Assembly (NCBI GenBank): GCA_963759175.1
Contig: CAVWXP010000008.1
Location: forward strand, 124,001-188,000
Reading direction: 5' to 3'
Origin: SZUA-442 sp963759175
GTDB taxonomy: Bacteria; Actinomycetota; Acidimicrobiia; Spongiisociales; UBA5794
Length of the DNA stretch: 64,000 bases
In this document: positions 34,336 through 42,466 of the stretch, in pieces
Layout: each line of letters begins with the position of its first letter
How positions within the stretch are numbered: the stretch's first letter is position 1
Made by a program: the position numbers and the translations under genes
Notes under the pieces: model-generated
Seen by the model: the letters and a program-made list of their open reading frames with translations, nothing else
Told to the model about the DNA's origin: nothing
Database searches by the model: none

Positions 34336-34921
34336 GGTCCTCGATCTCGATCGTGTGCTCCCTACCGCGTACCGCCTTGCCCGATGCCTCGAGCAGGGTC
34401 CTCCTCCTGGTCAGGTGGCCGTGTCCGGCATCGGTGCCCTCCCAGGTCGTGGAGTGGGCCTCGAGCCTCAGCTGGGCGACCCCATTGGGTATGGACCCGG
34501 CGAGAGGGCGCAGGACGAGCGGGGTCCTGTGGGTTCGCGCCTTTGCAGCAAGCTGGCGCAGTGCGACATCGCGTACCCCGGAAGGCACCTCGGCATAGAC
34601 ACCCCTGACCCCGGGCAGCAGGGCCGCAACGACCCTGCTCCAGACGACCACATCGGCGCATCGGACCACGATCAGGCGGTCGGGGGACACTCCCATCTCC
34701 CACAGCGCCGCGGGGTTCAACCATCCGCGCACATCGAGATACGCAAGACCTCCCTCCGATGTGTGGGGAAGCAGCAGGGAAAGACCCAGCCGGGTGAGCC
34801 CGCTCCCGGGAACACCGGTGAGGCCGGCGACCTGACCGGGTTCGAGCGCGATCATCCCCAGGGTGGATACGACGTCTGTCCCGACCTCGTCGAAGTCGGT
34901 GTGCTGTAGGGGTACGACCAC
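34268..34921 (-). CDS. imuA: ImuA'-like mutasome protein
   Basis: This 217-residue RecA/SulA-like protein has a P-loop-like GVPGSGLTRLGLSLLL (no lysine), the SDRLIVVRCADVVVWSRV-type strand, and a C-terminal basic tail. It is the usual partner of ImuB. The start is GTG 34921, about 48 bases downstream of the predicted transcription start from the SOS promoter. Damage-inducible translesion synthesis is the expected role in concert with a DnaE2 polymerase encoded elsewhere. Confidence 0.75.
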   Translation of the reverse strand: MVVPLQHTDFDEVGTDVVSTLGMIALEPGQVAGLTGVPGSGLTRLGLSLLLPHTSEGGLAYLDVRGWLNPAALWEMGVSPDRLIVVRCADVVVWSRVVAALLPGVRGVYAEVPSGVRDVALRQLAAKARTHRTPLVLRPLAGSIPNGVAQLRLEAHSTTWEGTDAGHGHLTRRRTLLEASGKAVRGREHTIEIEDHGTHDLRVVPPVGAHTTRRFAG

Positions 34922-34975
34922 GTCCGGTGTGTCCTCGTCGCGTGCACCAGCGTGGGGCGTCCTCGCTGGGCCGTC

Positions 34976-35005
34976 ATTCTAATCGAACATGTGTTCGATT
35001 GGCAA
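34976..35005 (-). promoter_or_regulatory. LexA (SOS) box and promoter of imuA-imuB
   Basis: The sequence TCGAAC-ATGT-GTTCGA (34983-34998) is a perfect match to the actinobacterial SOS box. It lies within the spacer between TTGCCA (complement of 35000-35005, 5 of 6 to TTGACA) and TAGAAT (complement of 34976-34981, 5 of 6 to TATAAT), with a spacing of 18. Bound LexA would block the polymerase. This gives direct sequence evidence for damage control of imuA-imuB. Confidence 0.85.
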
Positions 35006-35118
35006 GAGGGTCCGACGATCCCCGATCATCCGGACTCCGCCGATGTATCGGTGCCCAGAGGGGGGCCTGCCGGTGTACGCTGGCACCGAGGCGAGCAACC
35101 GTGAAAGGAGCGCCCCAG

Positions 35119-35322
35119 GTGTCAGTTGCGAAGGTGATCGAGATCACGTCCACCTCCCCCGGATCCTTCGAGGATGCGATTCGCAAGGGGATCGCGAAGG
35201 CGCAGCAATCGATCGACGGCATCCGTGGTGCATGGATCTCCGAACACAAGGTCGAACTCGCCGAGGACGGGACCATCAGGCACTTCCGCGTCGACATGAA
35301 ACTCACCTTCGTCCTCGAGTAG
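35119..35322 (+). CDS. Dodecin
   Basis: This 67-residue protein is of the usual dodecin length. Motifs: VAKVIEITSTSPGSFEDAI, then AQQSIDGIRGAWISEHKVEL with the flavin-stacking W, and IRHFRVDMKLTFVLE. Dodecins form hollow dodecamers that store riboflavin, FAD or FMN. GTG 35119 follows GGAG-like bases (aaaggagcgccccag). Divergent from imuA. Confidence 0.92.
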   Translation: MSVAKVIEITSTSPGSFEDAIRKGIAKAQQSIDGIRGAWISEHKVELAEDGTIRHFRVDMKLTFVLE

Positions 35323-35379
35323 GCCCTTCACCTCGAAGGGTGAACGGACGACCTCGGGACTGGACCTGGACATCCAGCC

Positions 35380-36375
35380 ATGACTTCACTACCTCATCGC
35401 CGGGTGCCGGTCTACCTCGAATCCGTTGCAGATCCCGATCCGCCCACCGAGGTCGAGATCCACAACGACGAGCCCTTCCCGATCGGGATGCGTCGCGTGA
35501 TGATCACCCAGATCGACCGGGTCCTCGACGCCGTCACCACGAAACAGGACCACGACCCAGCGGTCCATGAGGCCCGGAAGGCCATGAAACGCATCCGGGC
35601 ACTGCTCAGGCTCGTGCGAGATGAGATCGGGGACGACATCTATCGCAACGAGAACGCGGTCTTCCGAGACGTGGGCCGGACGCTCGCTCCGCCTCGCGAC
35701 GCACTCGTGATGGTCGACACACTCACCTCGGTGGTGGTTCGCCACCGGAACCTGATCGCCCCCGATGCCTACAGCGACACCCTGGCACTCCTCGATGTCG
35801 ACCATCGACGGATCCGCAAGTCGATGTTCGACGACCGGCAACTGATGTCCGACCTGTCGATCACGCTCAAGGCGGCGCGGACGCGCTTCGGCGGCGGGCG
35901 GGCGGTCGATCGACCGGAGGCCCGATCCCACGTGCGCGACGACTTCGCCGCCATCGAGGGGGGTCTCCGGCGCGTCTACCACCGGGGCCGCAAGGCGGTA
36001 CCGGGAACCGGAGCGCACCCGACCACTGAGGAGCTCCACCGGTGGCGCAAGCAGGTCAAGTACCTGCGGTACCAGCTCGAAACCCTGACTCCCCTGTGGC
36101 CCGAAGTGGTCGGCGCAGAGGCACAACGACTCTCGGACCTCGGTGAGCTCCTCGGGAGCGACCACGATCTCGCCACCCTCCTTGCGACGATCGACCATTC
36201 ACCCCGCTTGTGTCCGGATCCAAGCGCACGAGCGATGCTCTCGGCCCTGGTATCGGAGATCAGGAGGGAGCTCCTCATCGAGGCTGCGGCGCAGGGAGCC
36301 GCATCGTACGGTGAGACCGCTCGTGGTTTCGCCTCGCGCTACGAGGGTTACTGGAGGGCGGCGCGATCGAGCTGA
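35380..36375 (+). CDS. CHAD-domain protein
   Basis: This 331-residue, helix-rich protein carries the CHAD (conserved histidine alpha-helical) domain: conserved H and K/R-rich helices DPAVHEARKAMKRIRALLRL, ATTEELHRWRKQVKYLRYQLETL-type (HRWRKQVKYLRYQLE) and SDHDLATL. CHAD proteins bind polyphosphate and associate with polyphosphate granules. No CYTH domain is fused; the adjacent minus-strand gene may be a distant partner. Close behind dodecin in the same direction. Confidence 0.88.
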   Translation: MTSLPHRRVPVYLESVADPDPPTEVEIHNDEPFPIGMRRVMITQIDRVLDAVTTKQDHDPAVHEARKAMKRIRALLRLVRDEIGDDIYRNENAVFRDVGRTLAPPRDALVMVDTLTSVVVRHRNLIAPDAYSDTLALLDVDHRRIRKSMFDDRQLMSDLSITLKAARTRFGGGRAVDRPEARSHVRDDFAAIEGGLRRVYHRGRKAVPGTGAHPTTEELHRWRKQVKYLRYQLETLTPLWPEVVGAEAQRLSDLGELLGSDHDLATLLATIDHSPRLCPDPSARAMLSALVSEIRRELLIEAAAQGAASYGETARGFASRYEGYWRAARSS

Positions 36376-36445
36376 CGAACCATTCTGCCCATCACGGCCC
36401 GATCGAAGCGACCATGCCGTCGGTAGGCATCGTGAATCCCGATCG

Positions 36446-37084
36446 TCAGGCCGCGTCGGCGAACTGCGACACCCAGGTCGGATAGCCGCGGCTGTCCGCG
36501 CTCGTGACGGCCATGCCAGCGGGGATCGGCGTGTCCGCGAGGAATGAGACGAGACCCTCGGCCAATGCCACTTCTCGCTGCGAGGGATCACCGAACGACT
36601 CGAGGCAGAGGGACCATGCCGTATGGCCGGCGACGCGAAGGGCTGCGAGCTCCGCCTCGCAACCGAACCCGGTACCACCACCATCGATGGCAACGTCACC
36701 GGAGCGGTAGATCCTCGTCAGCAGTTCCTTCTCGACGACGACGAGCTGCTCCACGATGCGCGGATGGTCCTCGGGGATCGGCTTCACGACCTTCACCCAG
36801 TCCTCGACCCGGCCACGGATTCCGTTCCCGAGATCGACATCGTCGGTGGCACGGAGCAGGTGCTTCGCGTCCAAGGACATGGTTCCTCGATACTTCACAC
36901 CGATGCCACGAAGGGCGGAGCGACGATCGTATCGATCGAGCCGTTCCTCCCGGAACCCGAGTCTGCCGCCAGCCGTGAACCAATCGCGCACGGCGTCGGG
37001 AACCTCACCGGGAGTGAACCAGCGGACCTCCCTCGTGACGAGGACGCCGAAGCGAGTTGCGATCAGCCCAGTGGATGCTTCCAT
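36446..37084 (-). CDS. Hypothetical protein next to CHAD gene
   Basis: This 212-residue soluble protein has no family I can name surely. It has an EVRWFTPGEVPDAVRDWF opening, a KYRGTMSLDAKHLLR strand-helix, a basic KVVKPIPEDHP stretch and an acidic VEKELLTRIYR motif. The alternation of K/R-E and strand patterns is faintly like the CYTH/triphosphate tunnel fold, which is often next to CHAD, but I cannot see the diagnostic E-x-E-x-K. Annotated as hypothetical. Confidence 0.62.
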   Translation of the reverse strand: MEASTGLIATRFGVLVTREVRWFTPGEVPDAVRDWFTAGGRLGFREERLDRYDRRSALRGIGVKYRGTMSLDAKHLLRATDDVDLGNGIRGRVEDWVKVVKPIPEDHPRIVEQLVVVEKELLTRIYRSGDVAIDGGGTGFGCEAELAALRVAGHTAWSLCLESFGDPSQREVALAEGLVSFLADTPIPAGMAVTSADSRGYPTWVSQFADAA

Positions 37085-37219
37085 ACCAGCCCTGTACCTT
37101 CGTCCGTCGAACCAGCCGCCGCAAACCCGTCGGTGCCATCGGCGTGCGCCGCGGGCATCGCACGACGCCGGGACGGGATACTAGGGCCGATGACGGCCAC
37201 CGCTCGCCGCACGCGCTGG

Positions 37220-37843
37220 TCAGCCGCGACGGGTGAACAGATAGGCGAACGGTGACCTCGTGTAGCGAATGCCTCGACCCCACGCATGGAGGTACTCGAC
37301 CGTGATCGGTACCGGTTTCGCTGGGATCAAATAGGTGTCGAGGTCCGCGTCCACCACGTGGTAGTCGCCGGATCGCGACACCACGACACCGGTCAATTCG
37401 TACCGGGGATCCAAGGCGGCCATGGCGACATCGCCGTGGCTCGGTGCGACGAGGAGCGTCCCTCCGACACGGAGGTACGTGGTGCACGCCTCCGACACGA
37501 AACCCGCATAGAGCGACACGAGAAGGTCGAACGACTCGTCCGGCAGATCGAGGTCCACGGTGTAGTCAGCCTGGATGAACCTCACCCTTGCGTCGACATC
37601 ACCGCCCCCCGCTTGGACGATCTCTGCGATACCGCCCGCATCTCGAAAGAACGCCGCTGCACGGTCGTCGACATCGACGTAGGTGACGGAGGTGAAGGCC
37701 ATCGACGCCGCGATATCCACATACGAACCCGGGTAGAGCACCGAGCCATCACCGAGGTGATCACGTACGGCGACGAAGAGGCGCTGTCTGTCACCTTCGT
37801 GGGCGTTCTGCTTCTCCCACATCGCACGTGTTCTCGATTCCAT
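37220..37843 (-). CDS. Putative class I SAM-dependent methyltransferase-like protein
   Basis: This 207-residue protein has a Rossmann-like order: GSVLYPGSYVDIAASMAF (loop in place of the usual G-x-G-x-G), YVDVDDRAAAFF (acidic residue binding ribose), VRFIQADYTVDLDLPDESFDLLVSLY and a strand TYLRVGGTLLVAPSHGD. It resembles a methyltransferase fold with a degenerate SAM loop, so activity is doubtful. Downstream of pnp, separated by the large hairpin. Confidence 0.65.
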   Translation of the reverse strand: MESRTRAMWEKQNAHEGDRQRLFVAVRDHLGDGSVLYPGSYVDIAASMAFTSVTYVDVDDRAAAFFRDAGGIAEIVQAGGGDVDARVRFIQADYTVDLDLPDESFDLLVSLYAGFVSEACTTYLRVGGTLLVAPSHGDVAMAALDPRYELTGVVVSRSGDYHVVDADLDTYLIPAKPVPITVEYLHAWGRGIRYTRSPFAYLFTRRG

Positions 37844-37901
37844 GGATGCACGGTACCGCGGGTACCCGACACACCTCGGGATCGGGCTGCGGCTCCGGAC
37901 G

Positions 37902-37935
37902 CGAGGGAGGGACCCGGTCCCGGGTCCCTCCCTCG
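37902..37935 (-). terminator. Strong hairpin behind pnp
   Basis: A 16-base perfect stem (37902-37917 with 37920-37935) with a TC loop follows the pnp stop at 37950 by 15 bases. It lacks a U-tract on the minus strand, so termination may need other factors, or the hairpin may block 3' exonucleases. The position argues for an end of the rpsO-pnp transcript. Confidence 0.7.
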
Positions 37936-37949
37936 TCGCCTACGTGGGT

Positions 37950-40340
37950 CTAGAGACCCGCTTCGAACTCGTCCTCGAACGACACGACCTTGCGGCCGGG
38001 CTTGTCGGTCGACGAATCGTCCTTGCGATCCTTGTCACGGTCGCGGTCGCGATCACGGTTCCTATTGCGGTTCCGATCACGGTTGCGGTTGTCGCCATCG
38101 CCACGATCCGAACGACGATCGCCATCGTTCGACGCCTCGCGTGCCGGTGCCTCTGCCGGGGTGCCACCCGATGAGTCATCGGAGCTGTCGCCACCGGAGC
38201 CGTCCGCCATGTCGAGACTGACCTTGCCCCGATCGTCGATCTCGCGAACGACGACCTTGACCTTGTCACCGAGGGACAGGACGTCCTCCACCTTGTCGAT
38301 GCGCTTGCCGCCACCGATCTTGGAGATGTGTAGCAGACCGTCACGGCCGGGAAGGATGTTGACGAATGCGCCGAACTTGGTGATGTTGACGACCTCGCCG
38401 TCATAGGTCTCACCGATCTTCGCCTCGGGCGGGAAGCCGATCGCGAGGATCCGCTCCTTTGCGAGGTTCATCGACGTGGTATCAGGGGCGCCGACGCGCA
38501 CCGTACCGTCGTCGTCGATCTCGATCGTCGCTCCGGTCTCCTCCTCGAGTTCACGGATCGTCTTGCCCTTCGGGCCGATGACCTCACCGATCTTGTCCTT
38601 GGGGACCATGACCGCCTCGATCTTCGGTGCCGTCGCAGCGAGTTCGTCCCGCGGCGCGGGCAGCACGGCTGCCATGGCGTCGAGGATGAAGAGTCGCGCA
38701 TCGCGCGCCTGGTTCATCGCTGCGATCAGCACGTCGGCCGGTAGCCCCTCGATCTTCGTGTCGAGCTGGAGGGCCGTGATCATGTCACGAGTACCAGCGA
38801 CCTTGAAGTCCATGTCGCCGAGGTGGTCCTCGACGCCGAGGATGTCCGTCAGCGTCGCGAACTTGCCGTCATGGTTGATGAGGCCCATGGCGATCCCTGC
38901 CACGGGTGCATGGATCGGAACACCTGCATCCATCAGCGACATCGACGAACCACACACCGACGCCATCGACGACGAGCCGTTCGACATCAGCACCTCGGAC
39001 ACGAGGCGATAGGCGTACGGGAAGTCCTCTGCCGGCGGAATGACCGGCAGGAGTGCCTTCTCAGCGAGGGCGCCGTGGCCGATCTCGCGGCGCTTGGGTC
39101 CACGCATGAAGCCTGCCTCACCCGTTGCGTACGGCGGCATGTTGTAGTGGTGCATGTACCGCTTCGAATCCTCGGGAGAGATGGTGTCGAGCATCTGCTC
39201 CATCTTCAGCATGCCGAGTGTCGTGACGTTGAGCACCTGGGTCTCACCGCGCTGGAACAGCCCCGAACCGTGAGCGCCGGGAACGAGCCCGACCTCGACG
39301 GTGAGGTCACGGATGTCCGTGAGGCCACGGCCATCGATACGCACGCCATCGTGAACGACCCGCGAACGCATCACGTTCTTCTGCACCTTCGAGAAGGCAG
39401 CCTTGGCCTCTTTGAGGCCGTCGGCGTCGTCGTCCGCGAGACCGAGCTCGGCGAAGGTCTCATCCTTCACACCGGCTTCGGCGTTCTGGCGCTCGTGCTT
39501 GTTGGCAATCGTGCCGAGAGCCTCGAGCTTGGGTTTGGCTATCCCTTCCACCCTGGCGAACATCTCGTCGGAGTAGTCCGACAGGGAGATCCACTCGACG
39601 GGATCGGGTTCGCCGTTCAACTCCCTCAGCTCGAGCTGTAGGTCGATGAGCGTCGCGATGTAGTCCTTCGATGCTTCGAGACCGGCGGCGACGGTCGCTT
39701 CGTCGGAACCCTGGGCGCCCGCTTGGACGAGTCGCACGCCCTCTTCGGATGCGCCGGCTTCGACCATGGCGATGTCGATCCCGCCGTCGGCATTGCGCTT
39801 GCCGGCCACGACGATCTCGAACACGGCTTCCTCGCCCTGCTCGTAGGTCGGGAACGGGACCCATGCACCGTCGATGAGCGCGAGGCGCACCGATCCGATG
39901 GGACCGTCGAACGGAATCGGGCCGACGGTGAGGGCAGCCGATGCGCCGTTCAAGGCGATGATGTCATGGGGATTCGCGAGGTCTGCGGCGAGCACCGTTG
40001 CGACGACATGGGTGTCGTGGCGGTAGCCGTCGGCGAAGTTGGGACGGAGCGGCCGATCGATGAGGCGAGCAGTCAGCGTCGCCTTCTCGGTGGCACGACC
40101 CTCCCTACGGAAGAACGAACCGGGAATCCGACCCACGGCATACGTGCGTTCCTCGACGTCGACGGTCAGGGGAAAGAAGTCGACCCCTTCGCGGAGCCTC
40201 CGACTTGCGGTTGCGGTCACGAGGACCTCGGTGTTGCCGATGGATACCGTGACGGCACCATCGGAGAGTTGTGCGAGCTTTCCTGCACTCAGTGAGATCT
40301 CGACCTCACCAATGCGCCCGCGTACGGTGGTCTCTGCCAC
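37950..40340 (-). CDS. pnp: Polyribonucleotide nucleotidyltransferase (PNPase)
   Basis: This protein of about 796 residues degrades RNA from the 3' end with phosphate. Domains in order: RNase PH 1 (about 1-220), all-helical linker, RNase PH 2 (about 330-560, SGLFQRGETQVLNVTTLG and the SNGSSSMASVCGSS loop), KH (VMVPKDKIGEVIGPKGKTI) and S1 (IGETYDGEVVNITKFGAFVNI). After S1 there is a tail of about 80 residues rich in R, N and D (NRNRNRDRDRDRDKDRK), ending VVSFEDEFEAGL. GTG 40340 is preceded by AAGGAG, 6 bases off; the longer frame starting ATG 40355 includes that site. Downstream of rpsO as in many bacteria. Confidence 0.95.
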   Translation of the reverse strand: MAETTVRGRIGEVEISLSAGKLAQLSDGAVTVSIGNTEVLVTATASRRLREGVDFFPLTVDVEERTYAVGRIPGSFFRREGRATEKATLTARLIDRPLRPNFADGYRHDTHVVATVLAADLANPHDIIALNGASAALTVGPIPFDGPIGSVRLALIDGAWVPFPTYEQGEEAVFEIVVAGKRNADGGIDIAMVEAGASEEGVRLVQAGAQGSDEATVAAGLEASKDYIATLIDLQLELRELNGEPDPVEWISLSDYSDEMFARVEGIAKPKLEALGTIANKHERQNAEAGVKDETFAELGLADDDADGLKEAKAAFSKVQKNVMRSRVVHDGVRIDGRGLTDIRDLTVEVGLVPGAHGSGLFQRGETQVLNVTTLGMLKMEQMLDTISPEDSKRYMHHYNMPPYATGEAGFMRGPKRREIGHGALAEKALLPVIPPAEDFPYAYRLVSEVLMSNGSSSMASVCGSSMSLMDAGVPIHAPVAGIAMGLINHDGKFATLTDILGVEDHLGDMDFKVAGTRDMITALQLDTKIEGLPADVLIAAMNQARDARLFILDAMAAVLPAPRDELAATAPKIEAVMVPKDKIGEVIGPKGKTIRELEEETGATIEIDDDGTVRVGAPDTTSMNLAKERILAIGFPPEAKIGETYDGEVVNITKFGAFVNILPGRDGLLHISKIGGGKRIDKVEDVLSLGDKVKVVVREIDDRGKVSLDMADGSGGDSSDDSSGGTPAEAPAREASNDGDRRSDRGDGDNRNRDRNRNRNRDRDRDRDKDRKDDSSTDKPGRKVVSFEDEFEAGL

Positions 40341-40492
40341 GCGTGTCTCCTTCATTCGGGGAGGAGGCCCAATTGGCAGTGGTCACGACTCGACGCGGTG
40401 TGTTCCGAATCGTGGCCACTGACAACTGGACTGCAGCCTCCGGTGTGTGGGCCTGGGTGCGACAGTCGAGCTGCGTCATCCCAGATACGGGT

Positions 40493-40514
40493 GAAGGCGG
40501 CTGATGCCGCCTTC
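40493..40514 (-). terminator. Hairpin between rpsO and pnp
   Basis: GAAGGCGGC-TGAT-GCCGCCTTC (40493-40514) forms a perfect 9-base stem, 11 bases behind the rpsO stop on the minus strand. There is no U-tract. By analogy to the rpsO-pnp region of other bacteria it may be a terminator or an RNase III processing site that separates the two messages. Confidence 0.65.
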
Positions 40515-40524
40515 GATCCGATGG

Positions 40525-40782
40525 TTATCGACGCAGTCCCAATTTCGCAATCAGGGCTCGGTAGCGCTCCACGTCTTGTTCCTGGAGGTACCGAAGCAGT
40601 CGCCGACGCTTACCAACCATCATGAGCAGTCCGCGCCGGCTGTGATGGTCCTTCTTGTGGACCTTCAAGTGTTCGGTGAGGTGATTGATCCGCTCAGTCA
40701 GCAACGCAACCTGGACCTCGGGAGATCCCGTGTCCGTGGCATGCGTGCCGTATTCGTCTACAACAGATTTCGTGTCGTTCAC
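40525..40782 (-). CDS. rpsO: 30S ribosomal protein S15
   Basis: This 85-residue protein (usual length 88-89) has the S15 pattern: ATDTGSPEVQVALLTERINHL, HLKVHKKDHHSRRGLLMMV and GKRRRLLRYLQEQDVERYRAL. It binds 16S rRNA helix 22 in the central domain. The GTG start at 40782 follows AGGAAAG. It precedes pnp. Confidence 0.97.
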   Translation of the reverse strand: MNDTKSVVDEYGTHATDTGSPEVQVALLTERINHLTEHLKVHKKDHHSRRGLLMMVGKRRRLLRYLQEQDVERYRALIAKLGLRR

Positions 40783-40869
40783 GAGGTACTTTCCTACGCG
40801 AGTAAGTGATCGGGCGACCGCCCGAGCGGCAGGTTAGCACGGCGGCGGGGTAGAGCGCACCCAACCGAC

Positions 40870-41256
40870 TCACGAGCCGACGACGGCCTCGACCTCGATC
40901 TCGACCCTCCACGATGGATCGACGAGGCCAGCCACGACCACCATCGTCGATGCGGGATCAGCCGCTCCGAACACCTCGCCGTGCACGGTGCCGATGACGT
41001 CAGCATCACCAGGATCGACGATGAACATCCTGGTCCGGACCACGTCCGCTACCGCTCCCCCGAGGGCTTCGAGCGCCTCGATGGCGATCTCACAGCACCG
41101 GCGCATCTGGGCCGCGGGGTCGTCGAGAACCGGAGCGCCATCGGGTCGGACGGGACCCGTGCCCGCGACGTGGATGACCGACTCGATCCGCACGGCGCGG
41201 GAGAACCCGTACGCCGCCTCATAGGGCGAGATCCCGTGGTGGGTGGTGCGTTCCAT
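40870..41256 (-). CDS. RidA-family enamine/imine deaminase-like protein
   Basis: This 128-residue protein matches the RidA/YjgF fold: SRAVRIESVIHVAGTGPVRPDG, CCEIAIEALEALGGAVADVVRTRMFI with the conserved R in VVRTRMF, and the end VDPSWRVEIEVEAVVG, where P-E-x-x-V-E-I-E is the typical finish. The family hydrolyses reactive enamines from PLP enzymes. It lies between rpsO and ribF. Confidence 0.88.
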   Translation of the reverse strand: MERTTHHGISPYEAAYGFSRAVRIESVIHVAGTGPVRPDGAPVLDDPAAQMRRCCEIAIEALEALGGAVADVVRTRMFIVDPGDADVIGTVHGEVFGAADPASTMVVVAGLVDPSWRVEIEVEAVVGS

Positions 41257-41314
41257 GACCCAACGGTACCTCCCGGATCGGACGCACGCGCGAGCGCGCC
41301 ATGAACCACCAGCG

Positions 41315-42379
41315 TCACACCGCGATCGTGTGACTCCTGCCCCTCCCCCACCAGATCCTCGGTATGCGCCGGTGGCCGGTCCATTCGCAGGATCCGGGAT
41401 GTGTCGACTCGGCCTTCACACAGGAGGCGACCGCACGGTGGGAGAGGACGCTGCTGTGGGCTTCGAAGATGCGACCGAGGAATGCCGCCGGTCGCCACCA
41501 CGACGACCACGCCGACGGTGCGCCATCGTCCACGAGGTCATACACGCGCAGTCCCCGCGGGTCATCGCGGAAATTCGTCACGATCGCATCGGGATTGCGT
41601 ACAGCGATGACCTCCACGCTCGATGCGTCGCCGAGCCCCTCACGAATGTCCCTGCACCCGGCGGAATCGCACCGCACCGGATCGAAGCCCCCGTTGTCGG
41701 GGATCTGGGAGATCGGACCTCCGAGGCGCTGGAGGCGACCGAGGTCCCCCTTGGCGATGGCGGGGTCGAGGAGCGCAGCACCGCGGTATCCCGGAATGGG
41801 ACTGCGCTCCCCCGCATCGAGGGCCGCGATCATCTCCACACCCACGGCTCCCCCCTTCGAGTGATGGATCGAGTACACGGGATCGCCTTCGGCCGCCACG
41901 GACCGGATGAGGGCATCGAGCGCCGCTGCGGCATCGGCCGCCGAGGCATGGCGGGAAGCCTCCGTCGACGATGCACCGCGAGCGACGGATCGATAGTCGA
42001 AGCGCACCGTCCGGTCCTCGGGGATGCCCATGAGCGCCATCAGGTGATCGAAGTCGCCGGGTGCGCCACCGTCGCCGTGGACGAGGACATACGTCGGCTC
42101 GGCATCGGTGCGGCGCCGGCGCACCCGTGCGAGCGCCACTCCACCGGCACCGAGGCCGACCATCCCACCCACACCGACCGGCAGACCGTGCGGTACGCGC
42201 CGCCGCGAGGCACCGCTGCCGGGGAGCACCAGAGCCGAGCGAGCAGGCGGCGTTTGCGCCAAGCCGAGACCGTTGCTCGGCACCAACACCTCCGATGCGG
42301 GTCCGTCAGGTACCACTGGACCCGGGGCGAGTTGTCCCATCGGACCCAGGGCCACGACCAGTGCGAGGGCAGCGAGCAT
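41315..42379 (-). CDS. Secreted alpha/beta hydrolase-like protein
   Basis: This 354-residue protein has a short hydrophobic N-terminus (LAALALVVALGPMG), likely a signal, and a second hydrophobic patch around 68-85. The hydrolase core has TYVLVHGDGGAPGDFDHLMALMG (oxyanion-type HG), the nucleophile elbow IHHSKGGAVGVEMI (H-S-K-G-G) and an acidic DPAIAKGDLGR region. The catalytic histidine cannot be fixed. GGAGGA precedes ATG 42379 by 5 bases. An unusual gene to interrupt the ribF-rpsO region; substrate unknown. Confidence 0.72.
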   Translation of the reverse strand: MLAALALVVALGPMGQLAPGPVVPDGPASEVLVPSNGLGLAQTPPARSALVLPGSGASRRRVPHGLPVGVGGMVGLGAGGVALARVRRRRTDAEPTYVLVHGDGGAPGDFDHLMALMGIPEDRTVRFDYRSVARGASSTEASRHASAADAAAALDALIRSVAAEGDPVYSIHHSKGGAVGVEMIAALDAGERSPIPGYRGAALLDPAIAKGDLGRLQRLGGPISQIPDNGGFDPVRCDSAGCRDIREGLGDASSVEVIAVRNPDAIVTNFRDDPRGLRVYDLVDDGAPSAWSSWWRPAAFLGRIFEAHSSVLSHRAVASCVKAESTHPGSCEWTGHRRIPRIWWGRGRSHTIAV

Positions 42380-42466
42380 GCACTTCCTCCATCGGGAAGT
42401 GCGGGCCTTGCATCACTGTGCCACGACCCGGTTCCCCGTACAAGGGATCCGATCAGCGCCTGGCGC

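Noticed and set aside
34927..35118. Longer start for the dodecin gene
   Set aside because: The upstream in-frame part spans the SOS promoter and is not protein-like; dodecins are about 67 residues.
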